Shown: piece by piece, positions 24,295-31,884 of the stretch
How the letters are laid out: each line of letters opens with the position of its first letter
How positions within the stretch are numbered: the first letter of the stretch is position 1
Origin: Planctomycetia bacterium
Lineage (GTDB): Bacteria > Planctomycetota > UBA8108 > SXIK01
Length of the DNA: 33,209 nucleotides
Assembly: GCA_005772855.1 (NCBI GenBank)
Contig: SXIK01000035.1
Coordinates: 1 to 33,209, forward strand
Direction of reading: 5' to 3'
Notes under the pieces: generated by a model
The model's input: the letters and a program-made list of their open reading frames with translations, nothing else
The model's database searches: none
What the model was told of the DNA's origin: nothing
Program-made: the position numbers and the translations under genes

Positions 24295-24921
24295 ATGCTT
24301 GAGCACCGCACGTCAAGAACTCTGCTTGCGATTGTATTCGTGGTCGTGGCCGTGACCATTACGGGCCTGGACCTCTGGACCAAGAAGGCCGTCTTCGAAT
24401 TCTTGAACGTAAAGAACGCTGGTAACCCCCCTCACGTGATCGCACAGGAGCGGTACGAGATCCTTCCGGGATGGTTCGAGCTCGAGGCCAACTACAACTA
24501 CGGTGCCTTCAGTGGCTGGTTTGCGGAGCACACGGGCTGGCTTGCGTTGCTCTCGGGCGCTGCGCTCCTGATCATCGTTGTCATCTTCGTCCTCCAGCTT
24601 CGACAACCCGAAGGACCGGGATGGCTGTTCACGCTGTCTCTCGGACTCCTGTGGGGCGGAACTTGCGGTAACTTTTATGACCGATTCGTGCTAAAGGCAG
24701 TGCGCGACTGGATCAAGTGGTACTACGTCTCGGCCAATGGCAAGGAACACGTCTGGCCGAATTTCAACATCGCCGACAGCGCGATTTGCACGGGAGTCGG
24801 AATGCTGGTCTTGCTCGAGTTACTGCGCGCCACGAGGCAGAAGAAGGACGTACCGTCGAGCGTCCCTGCCCTGGGCTCGGAGCCGCAAGCAAGAGCAACG
24901 CAAGAGTTGGGTCCTCAATGA
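24295..24921 (+). CDS. lspA: Lipoprotein signal peptidase (signal peptidase II)
   Basis: LspA is an inner-membrane aspartyl protease that removes signal peptides from diacylglyceryl-modified prolipoproteins. All family boxes are recognisable in these 208 residues: 'DLWTKKAV' (D26...T29 K30), the 'NYNYGAFSGWF' box, and the two catalytic aspartates D129 in 'GNFYDRF' and D161 in 'FNIADSAI'. Four hydrophobic helices are visible. A longer loop than usual between the catalytic boxes ('SANGKEHVW') and a C-terminal tail after helix four make it longer than the usual 160-170 residues. The ATG at 24295 is the first start giving a normal N-terminus. It is ten bases after the previous stop, with only a weak AAGA ribosome site. 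Its 3' end overlaps the convergent cupin gene by seven bases. Confidence 0.93.
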   Translation: MLEHRTSRTLLAIVFVVVAVTITGLDLWTKKAVFEFLNVKNAGNPPHVIAQERYEILPGWFELEANYNYGAFSGWFAEHTGWLALLSGAALLIIVVIFVLQLRQPEGPGWLFTLSLGLLWGGTCGNFYDRFVLKAVRDWIKWYYVSANGKEHVWPNFNIADSAICTGVGMLVLLELLRATRQKKDVPSSVPALGSEPQARATQELGPQ

Positions 24922-25244
24922 GAGGCCTCGGGGTGCGGCGCCATGAAGACGAGACACACGGCTTCGGCCTCCGACTCGTTCGCGACCCCGTGAGGCTCTC
25001 CAGCAGAGGCAAGTACGATCTCGCCTTCCCGGAGCGTTTGACTTGACTCCCCCACTGTTACCTTCGCTTCGCCCCGGAGGATGTAGTACAGCTTGTCGTT
25101 CAACGCATGACTGTGGACCTTCTGCGACTGGCCCGGGAGCAGACAGTAGAGATCGCAGAAAAATCGCGAAGTCTCAAAGATGTTCACCTTCATCATCTTC
25201 TTCGGGTTGAAAGATTCGAGGCTCCTGACTTTTTTGGCGTTCAT
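24915..25244 (-). CDS. Small cupin-domain protein
   Basis: A single-domain cupin of 109 residues. The first cupin motif reads 'HSHALNDKLYYILRG' with H44 and H46 as likely metal ligands. The usual Glu of motif 1 is not in place (Asp50/Lys51 sit there). The second motif supplies H85 in 'AGEPHG'. This order is typical of small double-stranded β-helix proteins; the function cannot be given. The ATG at 25244 is preferred because AAAGG sits just upstream on the coding strand. An upstream in-frame start at 25298 would run into the divergent MutS-like gene. It faces that gene across 24 bp, so the promoters must overlap or lie within coding sequence. It converges on lspA with a 7-nt overlap. Confidence 0.85.
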   Translation of the reverse strand: MNAKKVRSLESFNPKKMMKVNIFETSRFFCDLYCLLPGQSQKVHSHALNDKLYYILRGEAKVTVGESSQTLREGEIVLASAGEPHGVANESEAEAVCLVFMAPHPEASH

Positions 25245-25268
25245 ATTGACCTTTCTTGAAATTTCAGA

Positions 25269-27212
25269 ATGCGACTCCACCAAGCTACTTCCAAGCACCC
25301 TGGAAATCCCGAGGAGATCGAGAAGCTCTCGGCCGAAATCTCACGACTGGAACGTGCCGCGAGTCGGATCTCGCACCTCCGGCTCCTGTGCTTCCTCGGG
25401 GCCATCGCAGCCTTCGTGCCAATCTCTCACTCTGTCTTGTTCCCCGTGATCGGGGGCACCCTGGCCCTGACGCTGTTCGCGGCTCTCGTCTTCGCGCACT
25501 CACACATCCTCGACCGAGTCGACATTTTCAAGGCGAAACGGCTCCTTCTGACGGAGAAGGAGGCTCGCAGGGGCTCGAGGCGTCAGACTCGCGCCGCCCC
25601 GGTGATCGTCGAGAACGCCGTGCCCCTCGAAAAGGGCCTGCGAGTCCACCGTCCCGAGCCGCCTTCGAGCACCCTCGACCCGGCGACCGCTGATGATCTC
25701 GGTCTCTTCGGCAGCGTCAGCCAGCGCTCGGTCTTCGGCCTTCTTGACACCTCAAGCACGCTCTTCGGCTCCCGCCGTCTTCAACGAATACTGCTCCATC
25801 CGCTGGAAGTCGCTTCCGACATTCGTACGCGGCAGGCATCCGTGCTCGAGCTCACCACGGAAGCAGCCCTGCGTGAACGCTTGCTCGCGGCGGCTCTCCC
25901 GTTGCGCGAGCACGACCTCTCGCCCATTGCCAGGATGCTTTCAGAGCCTCCCGTCTTTACAGGACGAACCGGGCTCCTGCTTGTCATCAACGCCCTGGGT
26001 TCGCTGGCCCCGATCCTGCTTCTCGCCTCCGCCGTCACGCGAAGCCTTGGCCCACTCCAGCTGATCGTGCCCTTGATCTTCCTCAACATGGCCGTCATCG
26101 GCGCCAACGTGAAGAGGTCGAACCCTGTCCGCGATCGCCTCCTCCTCCTGGGGCCCCTTCTTGATACGTTTCTGCGGCTTGAGGCCGTCGTCACAGCGCA
26201 CCCACCACGCTCGGATGAGCTCTCGGCGGCTGCGCAATGTGTAACGAAGCTCAAGCCTCACGCAGCAAGACTGGGGAGGTTTGTCCGCCTTCTCGAGCTA
26301 CACTCCTTCGGACTTCTCTTCGAGCTCTGGAATCTCCTCACGCTCTGGGAGCTCAGGATCCTTCCGCTTGCGGAGAAAGTCGTTGCGGAGAGGCGGCCAC
26401 TGCTCGAGAACGGGGTCGGCGCCCTGGGGGAGATCGAGGCCCTCGTCTCCCTGTCGTTACCCCTTGCCGAGCAGGAGGGCTTCGAGATCCCGAGCGTCCT
26501 GGATGGCACTCGAGCGGTGCTCGAGGCGGCCGAGATCGGCCATCCCAATCTCGAGGCACGGGAGGCAGTGAGGAACCCGCTGGCACTCGGCAACGAATCG
26601 ACCGTGCTGATCGTGACAGGCTCCAACATGGCCGGCAAGTCAACCTATCTCAAGTCGATCGGCGTCAACCTCGCTCTGGCAAACGCCGGAGGACCCGTCT
26701 GCGCGAAGGACTTTCGATGGACTCCCCTGTGGCTCTACTCCGACATCAACGTGCGCGATAGCCTGGACGACGGCAAGAGCTACTTCCAGGTCGAAGTCGA
26801 GCGCGTCTTGAAGGTGATCCAGAAAGCCCGGGAATCAGCACGGATCCTGGGCATCTTCGACGAGCTATTCAGGGGCACGAACTCGGAGGAGCGGATTGCT
26901 CTGGTGCGCGCCATCCTGAGACACCTGCGCGACACGGGGGCCCTGGTGGTGGTGGCGACGCACGACCTGGCGCTCACGAGGCTCGTGACGGACGATGGGG
27001 AACGAGGCATGCGCAACCTCCACTTCCGCGAGACGGTAGAAGGCACCGAGATGCGCTTCGACTACCGCCTCAGGGAGGGCCCTGCCGTATCGCGCAACGC
27101 CATCCGCGTCCTGGAAGCCGTGGGGTACCCCGAGTCGATTACCCGCGAGGCGCGCCGCGAGTGCAGCCCGCCGGCCCGGCCGCTCCTTGACAGAATTGAA
27201 GCTCCAAAATAG
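25269..27212 (+). CDS. Membrane-anchored MutS-family ATPase (not canonical MutS)
   Basis: 647 residues. The C-terminal part is a MutS domain V ATPase, with Walker A 'TGSNMAGKSTYL' (G451 to T459), Walker B 'LGIFDELFRGTN' (D531 E532) and the downstream 'VVVATHDLAL' His switch. Upstream is a MutS core/lever-like helical region. The N-terminus has an amphipathic helix and two hydrophobic helices (about 40-76), and another hydrophobic pair lies near 235-275, so it is probably membrane-bound. There is no N-terminal mismatch-recognition domain and no Smr nuclease domain, so neither canonical MutS nor MutS2 fits. Membrane MutS-like proteins of this layout are known as uncharacterised paralogues. No clear ribosome site precedes the ATG. 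Its stop is TAG. It converges on the FKBP gene. Confidence 0.88.
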   Translation: MRLHQATSKHPGNPEEIEKLSAEISRLERAASRISHLRLLCFLGAIAAFVPISHSVLFPVIGGTLALTLFAALVFAHSHILDRVDIFKAKRLLLTEKEARRGSRRQTRAAPVIVENAVPLEKGLRVHRPEPPSSTLDPATADDLGLFGSVSQRSVFGLLDTSSTLFGSRRLQRILLHPLEVASDIRTRQASVLELTTEAALRERLLAAALPLREHDLSPIARMLSEPPVFTGRTGLLLVINALGSLAPILLLASAVTRSLGPLQLIVPLIFLNMAVIGANVKRSNPVRDRLLLLGPLLDTFLRLEAVVTAHPPRSDELSAAAQCVTKLKPHAARLGRFVRLLELHSFGLLFELWNLLTLWELRILPLAEKVVAERRPLLENGVGALGEIEALVSLSLPLAEQEGFEIPSVLDGTRAVLEAAEIGHPNLEAREAVRNPLALGNESTVLIVTGSNMAGKSTYLKSIGVNLALANAGGPVCAKDFRWTPLWLYSDINVRDSLDDGKSYFQVEVERVLKVIQKARESARILGIFDELFRGTNSEERIALVRAILRHLRDTGALVVVATHDLALTRLVTDDGERGMRNLHFRETVEGTEMRFDYRLREGPAVSRNAIRVLEAVGYPESITREARRECSPPARPLLDRIEAPK

Positions 27213-27232
27213 GCCTCGTGTGTGCCATTCAA

Positions 27233-27264
27233 GAGCCTCCCGAGCTGCTGGCCCTCGGAGGCTC
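27233..27264. terminator. Hairpin between convergent genes, possible bidirectional terminator
   Basis: GAGCCTCCCGAG (27233-27244) and CTCGGAGGCTC (27254-27264) form an 11-bp stem with one bulged base and a nine-base loop, midway in the 86-nt gap between the convergent MutS-like and FKBP genes. Neither side has a T-run, so it is not a classical intrinsic terminator. It may stall polymerase or protect 3' ends. Confidence 0.45.
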
Positions 27265-27298
27265 AGGCCAGCACGCGTCGCCTCGACGCGAAGCCATC

Positions 27299-27892
27299 TT
27301 ATTTCCCTCCAGGCTTTGTGAAGCTCACGAGCTCAATCTCGAAGTCAACGTCCGCCCTCGGAGGCACGATGTCTCCAAGCCCTCGTACGCCGTACGCGAG
27401 GCCGTGGGGCATGTGCACCTTGCGCTTTTCGCCGGCCCGCATCGCCGTGAGTGTCTCCACCCAACCCTTGACGAGGCTCAGGGAGTCGAGCTTGTATTCG
27501 TTGGGCACTCCACCGGGATTCCGTGTGTTCATGAACTCCACCTTGTCGGAGGCGCGAGTACCGACGACGTGCACTTTCACCAACGACCCCAGGGCGGGCG
27601 TATCGCCGACGCCATCCTTGAGCACCGTGTACTCGAGCCCGGAAGGAGTCTTGACCACGGCGCCTGTCTTTTCGAGCTCGCTCGGCGTTGCCCCAGCGGC
27701 CTGCGTTCCCGGCACCGCCGTCGCTGGGGCCAGGGTCGCAGGCTTTGCGATCACGGGTGATGGTGCGGCGGCTGGAGAGCTCGAGGCCGACGTGGCGGGC
27801 TTGGAGACCGGACCTGGAGGCGGAGCCGCCTTGTCGCAACTGAAGCTGAGCAGAAAAACAAGACAGGCAGATAGGACAGAACGCAATTTCAT
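27299..27892 (-). CDS. FKBP-type peptidyl-prolyl isomerase, predicted lipoprotein
   Basis: The 197-residue product starts 'MKLRSVLSACLVFLLSFSC', a signal peptide ending at C19 with a loose lipobox. A Pro/Ala/Ser-rich linker (about 20-75) leads to an FKBP_C domain (about 85-195). Recognisable FKBP segments are 'SGLEYTVLKDG', 'VKVHVVGT', 'LVKGWVETLTAMRAGEK' and 'MPHGLAYG', ending 'VDFEIELVSF'. It should catalyse cis-trans proline isomerisation and assist folding of exported proteins at the membrane surface. The ATG at 27892 is preferred, with AGGAG ten bases upstream. A longer reading from 28102 would add 70 residues with no signal-peptide logic. The lspA gene 2.4 kb away encodes the peptidase that would mature such a lipoprotein. 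Confidence 0.9.
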   Translation of the reverse strand: MKLRSVLSACLVFLLSFSCDKAAPPPGPVSKPATSASSSPAAAPSPVIAKPATLAPATAVPGTQAAGATPSELEKTGAVVKTPSGLEYTVLKDGVGDTPALGSLVKVHVVGTRASDKVEFMNTRNPGGVPNEYKLDSLSLVKGWVETLTAMRAGEKRKVHMPHGLAYGVRGLGDIVPPRADVDFEIELVSFTKPGGK

Positions 27893-27927
27893 GATGGTTG
27901 AACTCCTGGATTCCTGGAAATGTAACG

Positions 27928-27956
27928 AAGATAACGCGTCATCGTTCGTACTCCAA
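27928..27956 (-). promoter_or_regulatory. Candidate promoter for the FKBP lipoprotein gene
   Basis: On the minus strand TTGGAG (27956-27951) and TATCTT (27933-27928) are 17 bp apart, giving a transcription start about 30 nt before the ATG at 27892. The hexamers match the sigma-70 consensus at only three and four positions, so this is a weak prediction supported mainly by spacing and location. Confidence 0.25.
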
Positions 27957-28640
27957 CTCTTTCCGAATGCCCGCTGGCAAGATACTCGGTGTCCGGCCCC
28001 CCCCTCCCGGAAAATGGGCGAAGCCGCCGTCGACAGGAGCGCCCAGGAAACTGCCGCAGCACGCCGGGGCAGATAGGCTCCGCGCGGCCATGAGCGGGAC
28101 ATCTGGACCAGGGCTTACCGGCCACCGGGGCCGGGGGCGCCCGGCGCCCATCGCGCGCCGAGGAGGGGACCCCGCCAGGCAGCCAGTGCGGGGGAGGTCT
28201 TCCTTCCCGTCGATGAGTAAAGACAGCCAGTTGAACTGTCCCAAAGGTTCACTTAGAGTCTGGTTCCGCCGGGCTAACGGCCCGAAGCCATACGAACGGC
28301 GACGGCACAGAGTCCCGGAGGTGCCGCGGGCCGAAGTCAGGGATCCTTATCGAGGCTGGCTCAGTTGTTCCACTCGACTTCTCCCCTCCATTCATTCAGT
28401 CCACCCGAAAACTCAAGAAACCTGCGCGAGGCGAACTTGCGCGTTCAATTGTTTCCCTGGTTTACACTGTCACCCGACAATGCTGCCGCGTGCGGCTGCC
28501 TGCATAGCCAAAGAATCTGGGTGCAAGCCTTCACTTGCAGCGCTCCGCCCTTGCAGGTAAATCCGCGGTCAAAGGGTTTCGCCGCTCCAAGCAGGTCTTG
28601 CCACCCACGGAATAAATAATTCCCGCGAAAGAAGACGCCG
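27957..28640. other. Long structured intergenic region upstream of adk, no gene recognised
   Basis: About 680 nt with no convincing coding frame; the open frames present have no recognisable domain and lack a ribosome site. Strong inverted repeats stand out. Two back-to-back hairpins lie at 28116-28132 (CCGGCC/GGCCGG) and 28133-28147 (GGGCGC/GCGCCC). CCCCGC at 28068+100 (28168-28173) pairs with GCGGGG at 28186-28191. TGCAAG at 28522-28527 pairs with CTTGCA at 28534-28539. The GC-rich half (about 27990-28200) is followed by a more mixed half. I looked for RNase P, tmRNA, SRP RNA and tRNA signatures on both strands and found none. It may hold an unrecognised structured RNA or the adk leader. 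Confidence 0.4.
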
Positions 28641-29309
28641 ATGACCCCAGAAGGCAGCTACAAGAATATCATTCTCTTTGGCCCGCCAGGCGTTGGGAAA
28701 GGAGCGCAAGCTCAAATCCTGAGCCACAGCCACCATTTGCCTCATTTCTCAACGGGTGAAGTAATTCGGGATGAGATCACCCGCCAAACGCCCCTCGGAC
28801 TTCAAGTGAAGGACGCAGTCAACAGCGGCTGTCTTGCGGACGACGAGGTCGTACTCGGGATTGTCATGTCGCGGATCGACCTCAAGGAATATTCCCGCGG
28901 TTTCGTGATGGACGGATTTCCCCGAAATGTACACCAGGCCGAGAGGCTTGACCGTCTGCTGCTCGCGCGCGGGCGCAAAATTACCTATGCCCTTTTTATC
29001 ACGGCTCCAGTGGAAACAATCATCACCCGACTTGCAGGTCGGCGCATCTGCTCCCAGTGTGGCCTTACTTACCACAAGGAGTTCAAGCGTCCAAGAATTC
29101 ACGGCGTTTGCGATATGTGCTTTGGCAAAGTGGTGCACCGCCAGGACGATTCCCCTGAAGCGTACCGTGACCGTCTGCGGACGTATGCCGAGCAAACTCT
29201 ACCCCTCGAGAAGTACTATCAGAGGACAGGCATTCTCATTCGCGTGAACGGAGATCAGACGGTGGAACAGGTAGCCGAGGAGATCCGCAAAGCGATCGAC
29301 GAGCAGTAA
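28641..29309 (+). CDS. adk: Adenylate kinase, Cys4 (zinc-type) lid
   Basis: Adenylate kinase converts ATP and AMP to two ADP in the cytoplasm. The 222-residue protein shows the P-loop 'GPPGVGKGAQ' (14-23), the AMP-binding 'FSTGEVIRDEI', the 'DGFPRNVHQAERLD' segment and a long lid with four cysteines (C137, C140, C157, C160), which in this family bind structural zinc. The lid then continues 'VVHRQDDSPEAYRDRL'. One oddity is that the P-loop Thr of the usual GKGT is Ala22. The ATG has only a weak purine-rich stretch (GAAAGAAGA) upstream. The gene follows about 680 nt of structured non-coding DNA and converges on a lipoprotein gene with a 22-nt gap. It lacks the secY/rpl neighbours common for adk in other bacteria. 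Confidence 0.95.
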   Translation: MTPEGSYKNIILFGPPGVGKGAQAQILSHSHHLPHFSTGEVIRDEITRQTPLGLQVKDAVNSGCLADDEVVLGIVMSRIDLKEYSRGFVMDGFPRNVHQAERLDRLLLARGRKITYALFITAPVETIITRLAGRRICSQCGLTYHKEFKRPRIHGVCDMCFGKVVHRQDDSPEAYRDRLRTYAEQTLPLEKYYQRTGILIRVNGDQTVEQVAEEIRKAIDEQ

Positions 29310-29331
29310 GGCGCCAGTGGGCGCCACGCGC

Positions 29332-30126
29332 TCAAATGCGGATCCACCAGAGGATCCGGAGCGCTTTTTTCCCGCGGTCGTTCTCCCAACCCAGGAACCC
29401 GCCCAAGATGCGGACGCTGCTACGAAATTTTTCCGGGGTCTCCTCTGCTTCCTTCTCGGCGATCGAGTCACGTTCGTAACCCAGGATCGGGTCGAGCAGG
29501 TAAAAGTGCTTGCTCCGCCCGTAACTTCCTGCCTTGAGGATCGGAAGCAGCCACATGCCACGGTCCAGATAGCCGCTCGACGCATCAAGGACTGGAAACA
29601 GATGAACCTTCCACCGCCCGACCCCGTGTCGGACGAAGAAGAGCGGCCAGGCAAAATGGTGCGTGATTGCCGGGGCGAGATCGATCCATTCCCGGTGGAT
29701 GCCGTAGAGTGGCCAGAGGTGGTCGATGGAACAGTCACCCGCCTCGCGCTCCTCGCGAATGCGAACATAGAACGGGAAAAGGACCGTGCGCGAATAGCCT
29801 CGAAATGAGTCGCTGGCGAAAAGAGGCCTCAGACGCAACCAACTCGGCCGACCCGAGGGCAGCTCACGGCCGCGTCCAACCTCGAAGATCGGCCACAAAA
29901 CCTCGACCGCCGTGCCCGGGTCGCCAGACTCTGTGAAGAGGAGCGGAAAGAGCGGCGTGCGCGAAGTGCTTGCGGGCAACTCCCCATTCGCGGGCTCGCC
30001 CTCGGCGTCGAGCGCATCGAAGCGCGCCTGGGTGCGCCCACGAGCCTCTGCAATCCAACCCCTGTCGGGTCCGACACAACCCGCACCGCAAAGGGCCGCC
30101 AGGAGAGTGAGCCTCGTTCTCCACAT
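29332..30126 (-). CDS. Predicted lipoprotein with repeated W-P-L(F/Y) motifs, unknown function
   Basis: A 264-residue protein from the ATG at 30126. It begins 'MWRTRLTLLAALCGAGC', a signal peptide ending at C17 in a lipobox-like AGC. A longer frame from 30213 adds 29 residues that do not look like a signal. The mature part carries a motif at roughly 20-35 residue spacing: 'PLFPLLF', 'VLWPIFEV', 'RLRPLFAS', 'VLFPFYVR', 'HLWPLYGI', 'FAWPLFFV', 'HLFPVLDA', 'WLLPILKA', 'YLLDPILGYERD'. Each is an aromatic-rich β-strand followed by a turn with charged residues. This looks like a β-meander or β-barrel-like repeat protein at the outer envelope, but I know no function for it. No good ribosome site is visible. 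It diverges from the phosphodiesterase gene across 190 nt. Confidence 0.8.
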   Translation of the reverse strand: MWRTRLTLLAALCGAGCVGPDRGWIAEARGRTQARFDALDAEGEPANGELPASTSRTPLFPLLFTESGDPGTAVEVLWPIFEVGRGRELPSGRPSWLRLRPLFASDSFRGYSRTVLFPFYVRIREEREAGDCSIDHLWPLYGIHREWIDLAPAITHHFAWPLFFVRHGVGRWKVHLFPVLDASSGYLDRGMWLLPILKAGSYGRSKHFYLLDPILGYERDSIAEKEAEETPEKFRSSVRILGGFLGWENDRGKKALRILWWIRI

Positions 30127-30316
30127 GATTTGCTCAGGAAGGATACTCGCCGAAATCGGCAAATGAAATCGCGCCCACCCAATGGAGCCCGGTGACGGCG
30201 ACGGCTCCCCCATTCCGTGTTACAAAATGGCTTTCCGAAAATTCCGCTGTGCTCCTCTTGCGACCGGCAGATGCACGACTCTGAAGAAGTGAGCCCTTGA
30301 TCCCTGCCCATACAAA

Positions 30317-31684
30317 ATGAAACCCCTCATAGTCCTTGACATCGTCGGCCTCACGCCCGGGCTGATGGGTGAGCCTACGCCAAACCTCTCTCGTCTCGCC
30401 AGGGAAGGCTTTCAGGCGTCGCTCGGCTCTGTTCTTCCTGCCGTCACGTGCTCCGCGCAGTCGACGATGCTCACCGGTCTCCTCCCCCGCAGCCACGGAA
30501 TCGTCGGGAACGGCTGGTACTTCCGTGACCTGAGCGAGGTCTGGCTCTGGCGTCAGTCGAACCACCTGGTCGGAGGCACAAAGGTCTGGGAGATGGGACG
30601 TGAGCGTGATCCAGGCTTCACCTGTGCGAAGCTCTTCTGGTGGTTCAACATGTACTCCACCGCCAACTGGTCGGTGACACCGCGTCCCATCTACCCGGCC
30701 GACGGCCGCAAGATCCCGGGAATCTACACGCACCCGGCAAACCTGAAGCCCACGCTCGAGGGCCAACTCGGCCAGTTCCCACTTTTCAATTTCTGGGGGC
30801 CCAACGCCAACGTCCGCTCGAGCGAGTGGATTGCGAGAGCAGCGGCGATGGTCATCGAGAAGCACCGACCGACACTCTCGCTCGTCTACCTCCCGCACCT
30901 GGACTACGACCTGCAGCGCTTCGGTCCAGATTTTCAAGACATCTCGACGCAGCTCCGGGCGATCGACAGGGTGGCGGGCGAACTCATCGACCTCGCTCGC
31001 CGGCTCGACATGGAGGTGATCGTGCTCAGCGAGTACGGGATAAGGCCCGTTAGCTCGAGCGTCTCGATCAACCGCGTCCTGCGGCGAGAGGGCCTCCTCG
31101 CCGTGCAGGAGACGCTCGGATGGGAGCTGCTAGATCCCGGTGCCTCGCGGGCCTTCGCACTCAGCGATCATCAGATCGCACACGTCTACGTCCGCGATCC
31201 CCGCGATGTGTTGCCGGTGAAGCGCCTCCTTGAAGGTGTCGATGGAATCGATTACGCCCTGGACCGCGACGGGCAGGCGGACTTCGGTCTCGATCACGAG
31301 CGTTCGGGCGAGATTGTGGCCGTGTCAGCGAAGGACCGCTGGTTCGACTACTACTACTGGCTCAACGAGAGCCGCGCACCCGACTTCGCGCCGACGGTCG
31401 ACATCCACCGAAAGCCCGGCTATGACCCGGCCGAGCTCTTCCTCGATCCAAAAAAGAAGCTCTTGAAGCTCCAGATCGCGTACAAACTTGCACGGAAAAT
31501 GCTCGGGTTCCGCTACCTCCTGGACGTCATCCCGACTTCCAGCGAGCTCGTTCGTGGCTCACACGGCCGCCTTCCCGACCGACCGGAGGAGGGTCCAGTT
31601 TTGATCTGCTCCTCGCGCAAGTCGCAGAAGTCGCATTTCGAGATGACCCAGGTGCCGGAGGTACTGCTGGAGACCATTTTCTGA
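30317..31684 (+). CDS. Alkaline phosphatase superfamily protein, nucleotide pyrophosphatase/phosphodiesterase type
   Basis: 455 residues of the type I phosphodiesterase / nucleotide pyrophosphatase group in the alkaline phosphatase superfamily. T44 in 'PAVTCSAQSTMLTG' is the expected nucleophile and the N-terminal metal-site aspartate is D8 ('LIVLDIVGL'). The mid-protein motif reads 'HLDYDLQRFGP' (D196), where classical enzymes have a His in place of Q200. The classical 'SDHG' reads 'LSEYGI', and a late His lies in 'DIHRKPGYDPAEL'. These departures look consistent with a known bacterial subgroup (from memory), so this may be a real enzyme with altered metal binding. No signal peptide is seen, and the substrate is unknown. 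There is no clear ribosome site before the ATG. The gene stands alone and is followed by decayed sequence. Confidence 0.88.
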   Translation: MKPLIVLDIVGLTPGLMGEPTPNLSRLAREGFQASLGSVLPAVTCSAQSTMLTGLLPRSHGIVGNGWYFRDLSEVWLWRQSNHLVGGTKVWEMGRERDPGFTCAKLFWWFNMYSTANWSVTPRPIYPADGRKIPGIYTHPANLKPTLEGQLGQFPLFNFWGPNANVRSSEWIARAAAMVIEKHRPTLSLVYLPHLDYDLQRFGPDFQDISTQLRAIDRVAGELIDLARRLDMEVIVLSEYGIRPVSSSVSINRVLRREGLLAVQETLGWELLDPGASRAFALSDHQIAHVYVRDPRDVLPVKRLLEGVDGIDYALDRDGQADFGLDHERSGEIVAVSAKDRWFDYYYWLNESRAPDFAPTVDIHRKPGYDPAELFLDPKKKLLKLQIAYKLARKMLGFRYLLDVIPTSSELVRGSHGRLPDRPEEGPVLICSSRKSQKSHFEMTQVPEVLLETIF

Positions 31685-31884
31685 TGTCAACCGGATATTG
31701 GACTTACACTACTTGGTAGCGCTCGGCGGATCCTGTAGGAGCCTGGACCTGCTTTCTCATGACTCAACTGAACAACTCTGAATCGCGTCCGAGAGGCAAC
31801 CGATGGCACCATGGCGATGTGCGTTGGAGCTAAATAGTCCGGCGCGATTCCGAGTGTTCAGCATTCGCCGAGAAGTTTTCCGCG

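Noticed and set aside
25269-27212. Canonical DNA mismatch repair mutS or mutS2
   Set aside because: The mismatch-recognition N-terminal domain and Smr nuclease domain are both missing, and hydrophobic helices replace the N-terminus.
27957-28640. RNase P RNA, tmRNA, SRP RNA or tRNA
   Set aside because: The conserved boxes (ACAGAA and GGAAAGTCC for RNase P, GGTTCGA T-loop for tRNA and tmRNA, the GGAAG tetraloop region for SRP) were not found on either strand.
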